Source of the DNA: Ureibacillus terrenus
Lineage (GTDB): Bacteria; Bacillota; Bacilli; Bacillales_A; Planococcaceae
Assembly: GCF_006569205.1 (NCBI RefSeq)
Contig: NZ_VIGD01000008.1
Span: 1-64,000, forward strand
Length of the DNA: 64,000 nucleotides
Direction: 5' to 3'
Position 1 is the first letter of the stretch. Each line of letters begins with the position of its first letter. The translations under genes and the position numbers were made by a program. The notes below the pieces were generated by a model. The model was given only the letters and a program-made list of their open reading frames with translations, was not told the origin of the DNA and ran no database searches. Below, piece after piece: positions 1 through 8,856 of this stretch.

Positions 1-195
1 ATCGTGGAGATCCGAACTCATGAATCGTGGCCGAAAGTAAGAGACGAATGCGAGCGTCTCATGCTTGGACATTTTTCTTCAAAAAACGGCGACCTTTATC
101 AACGAACCGAACTGACGGCCAAACAAGCGCTATTCCTTGCGGCTCTAGGGCTGGAACCTCCTCCAAAGATTCTAGGCATCCACCCTCGCACCTAG
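1..195 (+). CDS. C-terminal fragment of a probable IS transposase (5' end outside window)
   Basis: An open frame enters from the left edge and stops at 195. Its last 60 or so residues read like the tail of a DDE-type insertion-sequence transposase (ends LGLEPPPKILGIHPRT), and it is followed by a terminator-like hairpin and then the start of an unrelated gene, as expected at the end of an IS. No catalytic residues lie within the window, so the family (IS4/IS1634-like is my guess) is an inference. A GTG at 4 could be an internal start but the frame is open to the edge. Confidence 0.4.
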   Translation: MVEIRTHESWPKVRDECERLMLGHFSSKNGDLYQRTELTAKQALFLAALGLEPPPKILGIHPRT

Positions 196-216
196 ATACA
201 CGCCCGAAGTGTGCCC

Positions 217-262
217 AAATGCCTCCGATCCCTTTTGTATCAAGGGGCGAGAGGCATTTTGT
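217..262 (+). terminator. Hairpin downstream of the transposase fragment
   Basis: AAATGCCT pairs with AGGCATTT around an inner CCCTT/AAGGG stem, followed by TTTTG. It would end the transposase transcript and shield the neighbour from read-through. The IS terminal inverted repeat is probably within about 265-295 but cannot be defined without the other end. Confidence 0.5.
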
Positions 263-339
263 TTGCCTAGTGACTGTCGAACTCGGGTCAACATTTTTAC
301 AGTAATTATAGTAGAATTATGGATTTGGAGATATTTTAC

Positions 340-791
340 ATGTCACTTTACGGATTGCTCGTACTTATCCATGTGGTGGCGGCGGTTGTGGGGATGGGAC
401 CATCCTTTGCCATGCCGGTCATCCAGTCTTTCGGCAAGACGAAAGAAAGCCTCGTTTTTGTCAACCAAATCGTGAAAAGGTAGAGAGTGTGGCGAAAGTG
501 GGAAGCATCATCCTAATCCTCTCAGGGCTCATTATGGGCGCGCTTAACACATCGTTGTTCACTCAAGGCTGGTACATTGCGTCCATCGTGCTATACGTCA
601 TCGCCCACTACTTGGCGGTGGGATATACGGGCAAGAGAGTAAAAAAAGTTTCCGAAATTTTGGACGGTTACAAAGGCAGCGACATTCCGGCCGATGCAGC
701 AGCATTGAATAAACAAATCGCCGCTGCGGGAATGACAGCTTCCCTCATTGCGGTGGTCATGATTGTCCTCATGTCGGTAAAACCGTTCTGA
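340..791 (+). pseudogene. DUF2269 family integral membrane protein, frameshifted
   Basis: An ATG at 340 opens a hydrophobic N-terminus (MSLYGLLVLIHVVAAVVG) typical of DUF2269 proteins, but the frame meets TAG at 481. The rest continues in another frame from about 474 (EKVESVAKVGSIILILSG) to a stop at 791, with further membrane segments. Adding one A to the AAAA run at 475-478 would fuse both halves into a protein of about 150 residues with an uninterrupted FVNQIVKKVESVAKVG join. So a single-base deletion in a homopolymer explains the break. It may be a true lesion or a sequencing error. A shorter product starting at GTG 489 is possible but would lack the first membrane helix. Function of the family is unknown. 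Confidence 0.75.
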
Positions 792-857
792 TTGGCCCTT
801 TGGAAGGCATTGAGACGCATATTATTGAGTAAAGTGCTAATTATAATGCATATTAAA

Positions 858-893
858 GGAGAATCCGGACGCAGCCCGGATTCTCCGTTTTTG
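858..893 (+). terminator. Rho-independent terminator
   Basis: GGAGAATCCGG (858-868) pairs with CCGGATTCTCC (876-886) and is followed by GTTTTTG. It closes the DUF2269 transcript. Confidence 0.85.
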
Positions 894-1002
894 TCTGTCC
901 GGCGGAGATGTCTCAATTTTATTAATCCTTTTGGGGCATCGTTTCTTTCCAAAATTTCCATGATACAATAGAAATATAAAATCAGGGAAAGAAGGTGTCG
1001 TG

Positions 1003-1542
1003 ATGCGAGAGGCTTTGCTGATTGTGGACATGAGCAACGATTTTGTGGCGGATGATGGCAGCTTGACGGCCGGGAAACCGGCACAGGAAATTGTGCCGTA
1101 TATTGTGGAAATGGCCGATCAATTTTTGGAGAAGGATCAGATTGTCGTTTTTGCGATGGATGCCCATCAGGAGAACGACCCGCATTTTGCATTATGGCCG
1201 CCCCACAATGTGGTCGGGACGAAGGGGCAGCAGCTGTACGGGGAGCTACAGGACTGGTACGAAAAGCATAAAGACCATCCGAATGTAATCATGCAGCCGA
1301 AAGAAAATTACAATGCGTTCTTTCGCACAGGTCTTGCGGACAAGCTGCGTTCCCTCGGCGTGGAGAAAGTGCATGTATGCGGCGTGTGCACGGACATCTG
1401 CGACTTTTTGACGGTGGCCGGAGCCGACGCGGAAGGATTCAAAACGGCCGTCCATAAGCGGGGCGTCGCGACCTTTACGGATCAGGGCGAACTTTTTATT
1501 GAACATATGAAGAGATGCTTCTTTACGGAAGTGGTGGAGTAG
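1003..1542 (+). CDS. pncA: Nicotinamidase / isochorismatase-family cysteine hydrolase
   Basis: The 179-residue protein hydrolyses nicotinamide to nicotinate and ammonia for NAD salvage if the assignment is right. The isochorismatase-fold signature is clear: the catalytic Asp in LLIVDMSNDF near residue 9, a metal-binding D-x-H in AMDAHQEND, the WPPHNVVGTKG segment also found in B. subtilis YueJ/PncA, and the nucleophilic Cys in VCGVCTDICDF. GTG at 1000 and ATG at 1003 are adjacent; the GAAAGAAGG ribosome site fits either, and I prefer ATG. It is a single gene between two terminators. Related hydrolases with other amide substrates cannot be excluded. Confidence 0.85.
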   Translation: MREALLIVDMSNDFVADDGSLTAGKPAQEIVPYIVEMADQFLEKDQIVVFAMDAHQENDPHFALWPPHNVVGTKGQQLYGELQDWYEKHKDHPNVIMQPKENYNAFFRTGLADKLRSLGVEKVHVCGVCTDICDFLTVAGADAEGFKTAVHKRGVATFTDQGELFIEHMKRCFFTEVVE

Positions 1543-1566
1543 TGTTGCTTTTGGAATAAAGAAGGG

Positions 1567-1598
1567 ACCATCCGGGGATCGTCCGGATGGTTTTTATT
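1567..1598 (+). terminator. Rho-independent terminator after pncA
   Basis: ACCATCCGG (1567-1575) pairs with CCGGATGGT (1583-1591), followed by a T-rich run TTTTTATTT. Confidence 0.85.
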
Positions 1599-1708
1599 TG
1601 GGGCAGGATGGCGCTTGTGCGGATATCCGCTTGCCCAATCACCGTCCGAATTTCTTTCCCAAGTTTTCCCACTTGTCGTCTCAATGGTCTCATTTTAAAA
1701 TGAGGTAT

Positions 1709-1722
1709 AGAACATACGTTCT
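1709..1722 (+). promoter_or_regulatory. LexA (SOS) operator upstream of the Y-family polymerase
   Basis: AGAACATACGTTCT is a perfect 14-bp palindrome that matches the Bacillus LexA/DinR consensus core GAAC-N4-GTTC. Two TATAAT boxes follow at 1728 and 1741, so a repressor here would block the promoter of the polymerase gene starting near 1765. Confidence 0.88.
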
Positions 1723-1764
1723 GCACATATAATCTATACATATAATGGATAAGCGGAGGTGGCC

Positions 1765-3066
1765 ATGATGCACATCCATGCGCTGAATTACACGGACTTT
1801 AGCCCCGAAGAATTGTACGAGCTTCTTCCGGACCGTTCGATCATTTGCATCGATATGCGCTGTTTTTATGCCAGCTGCATGGCGATGCTGCACAATTTGG
1901 ATCCGATGGAAGTGCCGATTGCGGTCGTAGGCAACTTTGAGCAAAAGGGGAGTGTCGTGCTCGCTGCATCACCACCGATGAAGAAACGCTTTGGCATCAA
2001 AACCGGCTCCCGCCTTTATGAAATACCGAAACATCCGGACATCCGGCTGTTTGAACCGAAAATGGAATTTTTTGTGCGAATGTCCATGGAAATCACCAAT
2101 TTGCTCAACCAATTCGTACCGAAAGAAGCGATCCATGTCTATAGCATTGATGAAAGCTTCGTGGATCTGTCCGGCACGGAAAAGCTTTGGGGTCCGCCGG
2201 AAGAAACGGCAAAATACATTCAAAAAAGCATCTACAGCCAATTCCAAATTCCGAGCGCGGTAGGGATGGGGCCGAATATGCTGATGGCCAAATTGGCTTT
2301 GGATTTGGAAGCGAAGAAAACGAACTTTGCCAAATGGACTTATGAAGATGTTCCGAAAAAATTGTGGCCCGTTTCGCCCCTTTCGGAAATGTGGGGGATT
2401 GGCCGCCGCACGGAACGCTCGTTGAACAATATGGGCATTTTCAAAGTGGGGGATTTGGCTCGCGCGGATTTGGAGATGTTGGAGAGCCGCTTTGGCATTT
2501 TGGGAAATCAATTATATTACCATGCGTGGGGAATCGATTTGTCCCCTCTCGGCGCCCCTATTGCGGAGGGGCAGATCAGCTTCGGCAAGGGGCAGATGCT
2601 CATGCGGGATTACCGGACGCGCCGGGAGATTCTCACGGTCATTTTGGAAATGTGCGAAGATGTGGCTCGCCGGGCAAGGGAAGCGCATCAGGCGGGACGG
2701 ACGGTTTCCCTCGGCGTGGGCTACAGCAAAGACGCCTTTGGGGGCGGGTTCCTGCGCTCCCGGACAATCGACGAACCGACGAATGATACGATGAAAATTT
2801 ATGAAGTCTGCAAAGAACTGCTGGATGAATATTATGCCGAGCGCCCGGTCAGACAAATCACCATCAGCCTTTCCAAGTTGGAGACGGAACGCTCCATGCA
2901 ATTGAGCTTTTTTGACCGCCAAAAATGGAAAAGGCGGAAACTTGGCGCGACGATGGATTATTTGCGTTCCAAAATCGGACCGACCGCCGTCCTTCGCGCG
3001 GTGTCTTATACGGAAGCGGGAACCGCACTGGATCGGTCGCAGTTTCTTGGCGGCCATAAGAAATAG
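1765..3066 (+). CDS. Y-family translesion DNA polymerase (UvrX/YqjW type)
   Basis: A 433-residue error-prone DNA polymerase for lesion bypass. Palm-domain motifs are intact: the metal-binding DMRCFYASC near residue 30 and SIDESFVDLSG near residue 130. A helix-hairpin-helix region (MWGIGRRTERSLNNMGI) and a little-finger domain follow. The length matches the UvrX/YqjW branch, which is longer than DinB. The GGAGG at 1755-1759 overlaps a possible GTG at 1759, so the real start is ATG 1765 or 1768. The SOS operator upstream and the YolD gene 145 bases downstream make this a DNA-damage-inducible unit. It is chromosomal here, though homologues are also common on prophages and plasmids. Confidence 0.9.
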   Translation: MMHIHALNYTDFSPEELYELLPDRSIICIDMRCFYASCMAMLHNLDPMEVPIAVVGNFEQKGSVVLAASPPMKKRFGIKTGSRLYEIPKHPDIRLFEPKMEFFVRMSMEITNLLNQFVPKEAIHVYSIDESFVDLSGTEKLWGPPEETAKYIQKSIYSQFQIPSAVGMGPNMLMAKLALDLEAKKTNFAKWTYEDVPKKLWPVSPLSEMWGIGRRTERSLNNMGIFKVGDLARADLEMLESRFGILGNQLYYHAWGIDLSPLGAPIAEGQISFGKGQMLMRDYRTRREILTVILEMCEDVARRAREAHQAGRTVSLGVGYSKDAFGGGFLRSRTIDEPTNDTMKIYEVCKELLDEYYAERPVRQITISLSKLETERSMQLSFFDRQKWKRRKLGATMDYLRSKIGPTAVLRAVSYTEAGTALDRSQFLGGHKK

Positions 3067-3211
3067 AAACATGGATGCCCGCAAAAGGCCGATTCGTGCG
3101 GGATTCGCTTCCCGAAGGCACGCGGAATGGAAAGGCCGCCGTTTGCGGTTCTTCCAAAATCGCTTCCACCGCCACCACCCAAATTCTTCGAAACAAAAGA
3201 GGTGAAGAAAG

Positions 3212-3532
3212 ATGATTCGAGATCGGGGGAATATCAAATGGAACGCGATGATGCTCCCGGAACATGTGAAAATGCTCAGGGAATGGAGAGAGAAGGACAG
3301 ATGCGAAGAGAGGCCGGTTCTGGATGAATGGGCTTTGCAGGATTTGAATGAACAGCTCATCGCGGCATGCGCCAATCACTGTGAAGTCGAGCTGAAAATT
3401 TGGCAAAACCGGCGCATCTTTAAAGCGGCGGGAAAAATCGCCGAACTCGACGGCAAACGGCGCATCTGCACATTCGAGGACGGCCGCGCTTTCCCCTTTG
3501 AATCCATCTGCGGCATCACGGTGATGGAATAA
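3212..3532 (+). CDS. YolD-like family protein
   Basis: A 106-residue protein with the YolD-like signature (MIRDRGNIKWNAMMLPEHVKML; later DLNEQLIAACANHCEVELKIWQ). YolD-like proteins are regularly paired with UvrX-type polymerases and are thought to act as accessory or regulatory partners; the family's biochemical role is not settled. A strong GAGGTGAAGAAAG ribosome site precedes ATG 3212. With no terminator after the polymerase gene, the two are probably co-transcribed under the SOS operator. Confidence 0.88.
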   Translation: MIRDRGNIKWNAMMLPEHVKMLREWREKDRCEERPVLDEWALQDLNEQLIAACANHCEVELKIWQNRRIFKAAGKIAELDGKRRICTFEDGRAFPFESICGITVME

Positions 3533-3540
3533 AAATAAAA

Positions 3541-3641
3541 ACCCTCCTCTGGTCGAATGAATAGCCCATCGGTAAACGCCGGCATATAAATAGTTTACGG
3601 CACATTTATATGTTCCATAATCACTCGACAGAGGAGGGGCG
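3541..3641 (+). promoter_or_regulatory. Structured leader that can mask the ribosome site of the downstream gene
   Basis: CCCTCCTCTG (3542-3551) followed by GTCGA is complementary to TCGACAGAGGAGGG (3627-3640), with only one bulged base. The right arm contains the GAGGAGGGG ribosome site of the gene starting at 3644. A second, inner inverted pair (GTAAAC / GTTTAC) lies within the loop. Folding would hide the ribosome site, so this looks like a translation-control leader, though it may also serve as the weak end of the yolD transcript. No named riboswitch class is recognised. Confidence 0.5.
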
Positions 3642-3643
3642 AA

Positions 3644-4597
3644 ATGAAGAGAATCATTGTCACAGGTGCGCTTGGACAGATTGGTTCCGAATTGGTGAGA
3701 AAGCTCCGGATTGAATATGGAAAAGACAATGTCCTGGCAACGGATATACGGGAAGACAAGAACCATGACGGACCCTTCGAAGTGCTGGATGTCCTCGATG
3801 CGTTGAAAATGTACGAAGTGGCGAAAAAGTTCAAAGCGGATACGATGATCCATTTGGCGGCGCTGCTTTCGGCAACGGCGGAAATCAAGCCGATTCTGGC
3901 ATGGGAATTGAACATGGGCGGCCTGTTGAATGCATTGGAAGTTTCCAAAGAATTGAATATGCAATTGTTCAATCCAAGCTCCATTGCCGTATTCGGCCCA
4001 TCGACTCCGAAAAACGACACCCCTCAGGAAACGTTGCAGCGGCCGACGACCATGTATGGGGTGAATAAAGTGGCAGGGGAGCTGCTCTGCGATTATTATC
4101 ATTTGCGCTATGGCGTGGATGTCAGGGGTCTCCGTTTTCCGGGCCTGATTTCGCCGGGAACGCCGCCCGGGGGAGGGACGACCGATTATGCGGTGGAAAT
4201 TTATCATAAAGCGGTGAATGAAGGGAGTTATACTTCTTATATTGCGGAAGGCACTTATATGGATATGATGTATATGCCCGATGCATTGAACGCCATCGTG
4301 GAATTAATGGAAGCGGATCCTGCCAAATTGACGGTCCGCAACGCCTACAATGTTTCCGCCATGAGTTTCGATCCGTCGGAAATCGCGGCGGAAATCAAAA
4401 AGCATATTCCGCATTTTGAAATCAAATACGATGTCGATCCGGTGCGGCAAAGCATCGCCGAAAGCTGGCCGAACAACATCGATTCATCCCGGGCGGTTGC
4501 CGACTGGGGATTCAATCCGAAGTATGATTTGAAAGCGATGACCATCGATATGCTCGATAAAATCGGGGGCGGCATTAAGAGCAGGACGCCGTTATAA
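3644..4597 (+). CDS. L-threonine 3-dehydrogenase, SDR (UDP-glucose-epimerase-like) type
   Basis: A 317-residue extended short-chain dehydrogenase that oxidises L-threonine to 2-amino-3-ketobutyrate with NAD. It has the Rossmann motif VTGALGQIGSELV at the N-terminus and the catalytic Y-x3-K in MYGVNKVAGELL. GLRFPGLISPGTPPGGGTTDYAVEIYHKA carries the residues typical of the threonine-dehydrogenase subgroup, and AYNVSAMSFDPSEIAAEIKKHIP is also diagnostic. The usual partner kbl (2-amino-3-ketobutyrate CoA ligase) is not adjacent. The gene sits alone between an unusual leader and a bidirectional terminator. Confidence 0.88.
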   Translation: MKRIIVTGALGQIGSELVRKLRIEYGKDNVLATDIREDKNHDGPFEVLDVLDALKMYEVAKKFKADTMIHLAALLSATAEIKPILAWELNMGGLLNALEVSKELNMQLFNPSSIAVFGPSTPKNDTPQETLQRPTTMYGVNKVAGELLCDYYHLRYGVDVRGLRFPGLISPGTPPGGGTTDYAVEIYHKAVNEGSYTSYIAEGTYMDMMYMPDALNAIVELMEADPAKLTVRNAYNVSAMSFDPSEIAAEIKKHIPHFEIKYDVDPVRQSIAESWPNNIDSSRAVADWGFNPKYDLKAMTIDMLDKIGGGIKSRTPL

Positions 4598-4686
4598 AGG
4601 AATTCGAAGGGTTCTTGACATAGATTCTCCATGACAGCGGACATCGCAATGATCCGGCGTATTCGCCGTGACATGGCTGCAAAATC

Positions 4687-4730
4687 AAAAGGGGAGTTCG
4701 GCAAAATGCGAACATCCCCTTTTTTATTTT
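4687..4730 (+). terminator. Terminator between threonine dehydrogenase and the second trpB
   Basis: AAAAGGGGAGTTCG pairs with CGAACATCCCCTTTT and is followed by TTTTTTATTTT on this strand; on the other strand the A-run gives Ts, so it can serve the converging trp transcript as well. Confidence 0.85.
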
Positions 4731-4772
4731 AAAAGGATTTTGCGGGGCCTCTCTGATAAGCACCCCCGGATC

Positions 4773-5939
4773 TTATTTGTTTTTCAGCAATTCAAATACT
4801 TGCTGCACGTCTTTATCGCCGCGTCCGGAAATGTTGACGATGATCGTATCTTCAGGCGATAAAGTCGGCGCAAATTTCAACGCATAAGCGACTGCGTGGG
4901 AGCTTTCAAGGGCAGGAATGATGCCTTCCGTTCTGGACAACACCTGGAATGCATCCAACACTTCGTCGTTTGTGACAGTCACATATTCGCCGCGTCCGGA
5001 TTCATGCAAGTAAGCATGAAGCGGGCCTACTCCCGGATAATCCAATCCGGCAGCGATGCAGTCCGTTTCAAGCAAATTGCCTTCCTCATCTTGAAGGACA
5101 TAACTTTTGAAACCGTGAAGAACGCCAGGTTTGCCTTTTGTAATGGTTGCCGCGCCGGCAGGTTCCACCCCGATCAAGCGCACGTTTTCATCATTGATGT
5201 AATGCGCGAACGCACCGGCTGCGTTACTGCCGCCCCCCACTGCCGCAATGACCGCTGTCGGAAGTTTTCCTTCTTTTTCTAAATGTTGCGCGCGGCTTTC
5301 ACGGCTGATGACGGATTGGAAATGTTCCACGATTTCGGGATATGGCGTAGGACCGACTGCCGATCCAAGCAGATAGAATGTGTTGTCATGGTTTTTCACC
5401 AAATCCATGAATGCTTCATCGACCGCTTCTTTCAATAAGCCGTTTCCTTTGTCGACGGCCACCACTTTGGCGCCGAGAAGCTCCATGCGGAACACGTTCA
5501 ACGCTTGCCGTTTCGTATCTTTTGCCCCCATGTAAATCGTGCATTCCATGCCGAACATCGCGGCGGCTGTCGCAGTGGCAACCCCATGTTGTCCCGCTCC
5601 GGTTTCCGCGATGATTCTCTTTGCACCCATGCGTTTGGCAAGCAAAATTTGGCCCAGCACGTTGTTTAATTTATGGGAGCCGGTATGGTTCAAATCTTCC
5701 CGTTTTAAATAAATTTTGGCGCCGCCCAATTTTTCCGTTAAATTTCTTGCAAAATAAAGAGGCGTTTCGCGGCCGGCATATTCTTTCAAGTAGTAGTTCA
5801 GTTCATTGTTGAAATCCGGATCGTCTTTCACTTTCGCGAATTCTTCCGCGATCCGGTCGAGAACTTTTTGCACTTCATCCGGCACAAAGCTTCCGCCGTA
5901 ATTGCCGTAATATCCGTTTTTGATTAATGTTTGGCTCAT
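4773..5939 (-). CDS. trpB: Second tryptophan synthase beta chain
   Basis: A 388-residue PLP enzyme that condenses indole with L-serine. The PLP lysine lies in [15 protein letters not shown], the phosphate-binding loop is GGGSNAAG, and the C-terminal [10 protein letters not shown] motif is present. Length and motifs are of the standard TrpB1 type, not the longer TrpB2. It lies 249 bases downstream of trpA with its own AAGGAG ribosome site and a TTGACA box in the gap, so it may be separately expressed. It clearly differs from the operon copy at 6968-8158 (GSHKLNN versus GAHKINN), so it is a divergent paralogue and not a recent duplication. Both copies look catalytically complete. Confidence 0.93.
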   Translation of the reverse strand: MSQTLIKNGYYGNYGGSFVPDEVQKVLDRIAEEFAKVKDDPDFNNELNYYLKEYAGRETPLYFARNLTEKLGGAKIYLKREDLNHTGSHKLNNVLGQILLAKRMGAKRIIAETGAGQHGVATATAAAMFGMECTIYMGAKDTKRQALNVFRMELLGAKVVAVDKGNGLLKEAVDEAFMDLVKNHDNTFYLLGSAVGPTPYPEIVEHFQSVISRESRAQHLEKEGKLPTAVIAAVGGGSNAAGAFAHYINDENVRLIGVEPAGAATITKGKPGVLHGFKSYVLQDEEGNLLETDCIAAGLDYPGVGPLHAYLHESGRGEYVTVTNDEVLDAFQVLSRTEGIIPALESSHAVAYALKFAPTLSPEDTIIVNISGRGDKDVQQVFELLKNK

Positions 5940-6188
5940 GATGATTACAACTCCTTTTTTAATATTATTGTCTCAGAGCGCATCGATTTCAATATCAAAT
6001 TTACGGAACAGTCGATATTGTAACAAAAATCTGTCAATAACGGGCGGGGTGTCCGCAAAAACGGCGGACAAAACCCGCGCTGCCGATAGATTGCCAAACG
6101 CGGCGAAATCGCCGCAAACTTCAAATTCAAAGAAGGGGCGATATCTCCGCGGAGGGCCGATATTGCCGCAGCACGCAAGGCGAAACGT

Positions 6189-6971
6189 TTAAGCCAATGG
6201 AACGGTTTTTGAAGCTTTGACGAGATTTTCGATAGCATCCCAGTCGCCCTTTGCCAGACTGTCGACGATTTTGCTGCCGACGATGACGCCGCTTGTAAAG
6301 GAGCCGAATTGTTTGACATGTTCAGGGGTGGAAATGCCGAACCCTGCCAATACAGGCGTATCGGTATAGCTTTGGATTTTTTTGAAATGGCTCTCCAAAT
6401 CGCCTTCGAAAGAGGAGCGGGCGCCGGTGATTCCGTTGACCGTCACGGCATAAATAAATCCTTCGCTGGCTTTCGTCAATTTTTCAATCCGTTCCGGCGT
6501 GCTTGTCAATGAAACGAGCTGCACCAGGTCAATGCCGGCTGCCTTAAGCGCCGGATGGACCAAATCGCTTTCTTCCAGAGGCATATCCGGAATAATGACG
6601 CCGCGGATGCCCGCCTTATGGGCGTCTTTGGCGAATTGGCCGATGCCGTAAGCAAGCACCGGATTCAAATACGTCATCGCAATCAACGGAATCTTGATTT
6701 CATGGGCAAAGCCGGCAAGGGTTTCGAGCACTTTGCGCAGAGTGGTCCCATTGGCCAAAGCCCGCACGCCGGCTTCCTCGATCGTCGGTCCGTCCGCAAC
6801 CGGGTCGGTGAAAGGGATGCCCACTTCGATGGCCGTAACGCCCAGCTCCTGCAGCTTCAAAATGGTCGGTTTTAGTTTTTCAAGTCCGCCGTCGCCCGCC
6901 ATAATATATGGAATAAAGGCTTTATGGCCTTGCCGGTTCGTTTCCAAAATCGCTTCTTTGATTTGGCTCAT
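6189..6971 (-). CDS. trpA: Tryptophan synthase alpha chain
   Basis: A 260-residue TIM-barrel that cleaves indole-3-glycerol phosphate to indole for the beta chain. Catalytic Glu is in [18 protein letters not shown] (the Asp there is the second acid), with the phosphate loop region [13 protein letters not shown] near the C-terminus. The start overlaps the stop of the operon trpB by four bases, so the two are translationally coupled. GC-rich hairpins follow the stop (for example GCGGCG/CGCCGC at 6100-6115) but lack a good T-run. Confidence 0.96.
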   Translation of the reverse strand: MSQIKEAILETNRQGHKAFIPYIMAGDGGLEKLKPTILKLQELGVTAIEVGIPFTDPVADGPTIEEAGVRALANGTTLRKVLETLAGFAHEIKIPLIAMTYLNPVLAYGIGQFAKDAHKAGIRGVIIPDMPLEESDLVHPALKAAGIDLVQLVSLTSTPERIEKLTKASEGFIYAVTVNGITGARSSFEGDLESHFKKIQSYTDTPVLAGFGISTPEHVKQFGSFTSGVIVGSKIVDSLAKGDWDAIENLVKASKTVPLA

Positions 6972-8158
6972 GCCAGCTCACCTCCAAGGGCGTCATAAAT
7001 GGTATGCACGTCTTTGTCGCCGCGGCCGGACAGGCATACGACGATGATTTGGTCCGGATCCATCGTTTTTGCCAGTTCCGTCGCATAATGGACGGCATGG
7101 GCGCTTTCAAGGGCGGGGAGGATGCCTTCCGTCCGGCAAAGAAGTTTCACTGCCGCAAGCGCTTCGTCATCCGTCGCCATCACGTATTTGGCGCGGCCGG
7201 TTTCATGCAAGTAGCAATGTTCCGGTCCGACTCCCGGATAGTCGAGCCCTGCGGAGATGGAGTGGGCTTCCTGCACGAAGCCGTTGTCATCCTGCAACAG
7301 GTACATAAAAGCGCCATGCAGCACGCCTGTTTTTCCGGCGTTGATCGCGGCCGCGTGTTTCCCGGTTTCAAATCCTTTGCCGGCCGCTTCCACGCCGTAC
7401 AAAGCGACTTCTCGATCTTCGATGAACGGATAGAACATGCCGATGGAGTTGCTTCCGCCGCCGATGCAGGCAACGACCGCATCCGGAAGGCGGTTTTCTT
7501 TTTCTAAAATTTGTTTCTTGGTTTCATCTCCGATCACCCGTTGGAAATCGCGGACAATGACAGGGAAGGGGTGCGGACCCAAGGCGGAACCCAAAATGTA
7601 ATGGGTTGTTTCCACATTGGTCACCCAGTATCGCAGCGCTTCATTGACCGCGTCTTTTAATGTTCTTGATCCTTTTTCGACCGCCACCACTTTTGTGCCC
7701 AAAAGCTCCATGCGGAACACGTTCAAGGCTTGGCGCTTCACATCTTCGGCTCCCATGAAGACGATGCATTCCATGCCGAGAAGGGCGCAGGCGGTCGCCG
7801 TTGCCACACCGTGCTGGCCGGCTCCCGTTTCGGCCACGATTTTCGTTTTCCCCATTTTTTTGGCGAGCAATGCCTGGCCGAGGGCGTTGTTGATTTTGTG
7901 AGCACCCGTGTGATTCAAATCTTCGCGTTTCAAATAAATTTTCGCGCCGCCGCAATGTTTTGTGAGGCGTTGGGCAAAATAGAGGGGCGTTTCCCTGCCC
8001 ACATATTCTTTTAAATAGTAGCGAAGTTCCTGTTGGAAGGATTCGTCCTGCTTATAATGTTCATAGGCTTCTTCCAGCTCTTGCAAAGCGGTCATTAAAG
8101 TTTCCGGAACAAATTGGCCTCCGAAACGGCCGAATTTGCCTTTTGTTGTCATCGTCAT
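6968..8158 (-). CDS. trpB: Tryptophan synthase beta chain (operon copy)
   Basis: A 396-residue TrpB1-type enzyme: [14 protein letters not shown] start, PLP lysine in [23 protein letters not shown] phosphate loop, C-terminal [18 protein letters not shown] lies nine bases before ATG 8158. Overlap with trpA is the classic arrangement for the alpha2beta2 complex, so this copy is the likely partner of TrpA. Confidence 0.96.
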   Translation of the reverse strand: MTMTTKGKFGRFGGQFVPETLMTALQELEEAYEHYKQDESFQQELRYYLKEYVGRETPLYFAQRLTKHCGGAKIYLKREDLNHTGAHKINNALGQALLAKKMGKTKIVAETGAGQHGVATATACALLGMECIVFMGAEDVKRQALNVFRMELLGTKVVAVEKGSRTLKDAVNEALRYWVTNVETTHYILGSALGPHPFPVIVRDFQRVIGDETKKQILEKENRLPDAVVACIGGGSNSIGMFYPFIEDREVALYGVEAAGKGFETGKHAAAINAGKTGVLHGAFMYLLQDDNGFVQEAHSISAGLDYPGVGPEHCYLHETGRAKYVMATDDEALAAVKLLCRTEGILPALESAHAVHYATELAKTMDPDQIIVVCLSGRGDKDVHTIYDALGGELA

Positions 8159-8217
8159 GTCAATTAGCTCCTTTTACGGTTTGTTGTGAAATGGTTGGCA
8201 GCTTGATGTTAAGCGTA

Positions 8218-8856
8218 TTATTTACGTTCATTTATACGCACGGTTTGTGTTGAAGCGGCTGCAGCCTGGATGAACGATTGGATCAGTTCGCAGCATTTTT
8301 TCCCGTTCTTTTCCACACCGCTTGAGACATCCACGGCGAAAGGTTGGACGGCGGCAACCGCCTGCCGGACGTTTGCGGGGTTGAGACCTCCCGCCAGAAT
8401 CACTTTCTCCCTCGGGATGGAAAGGCGCTCCAGCAATGACCAGTCAAAGACTTTGCCGCTCCCGCCGGCGTAATCGGTTCCGGGAGCGTCGAACAGATAG
8501 TAATCCGCCTGATATCCGGCGGCTTTTTCGACATCCTTGGCGTCCCGGATGGAAAAGGCTTTGATGGAAGGGCAGCCCAGTTTTTTGATAAAGTCGGGGT
8601 CTTCATTGCCGTGGTATTGCACATAATCGAGCGGGACTTTTTCAAAAGCTTCCCGCACTTCCGCTTCGGAGGGATTGACGAAGACTCCGACTTTTTTGAC
8701 GTGGGCCGGTACAAGTTCCGCGAGCCGGGCCGCTTGTTCAACGGTAATCTGCCGTCTGCTCGGCGCAAACACGAAGCCGACGAAATCCGCTCCCGCATTG
8801 ACGGCGCAGAGCACATGCTCCGGTTCTTTCAATCCGCAAATTTTTACCTTGGTCAT
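8218..8856 (-). CDS. trpF: Phosphoribosylanthranilate isomerase
   Basis: A 212-residue TIM-barrel enzyme, third step of the tryptophan branch. Starts TKVKICGLKEPEH with the catalytic Cys in KICGL, and has the general-acid Asp in YLFDAPGTDYAGGSGKVFDW and the phosphate loop ILAGGLNPANV / VDVSSGVEKNGKK. Overlaps trpC by four bases. Confidence 0.95.
   Translation of the reverse strand: MTKVKICGLKEPEHVLCAVNAGADFVGFVFAPSRRQITVEQAARLAELVPAHVKKVGVFVNPSEAEVREAFEKVPLDYVQYHGNEDPDFIKKLGCPSIKAFSIRDAKDVEKAAGYQADYYLFDAPGTDYAGGSGKVFDWSLLERLSIPREKVILAGGLNPANVRQAVAAVQPFAVDVSSGVEKNGKKCCELIQSFIQAAAASTQTVRINERK

Noticed and set aside
3072..3206. 44-codon open frame between the Y-family polymerase and yolD
   Set aside because: Basic, low-complexity product, no ribosome site before the ATG, and no recognised family.
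2864..4207. Long open frame on the minus strand across yolD and the threonine dehydrogenase gene
   Set aside because: It is antisense to two well-supported genes, has no family likeness or ribosome site, and its codons mirror the coding strand.
4773..8158. Second trpB as a long-form TrpB2
   Set aside because: 388 residues with standard TrpB1 motifs; TrpB2 proteins are longer and carry different N-terminal segments.
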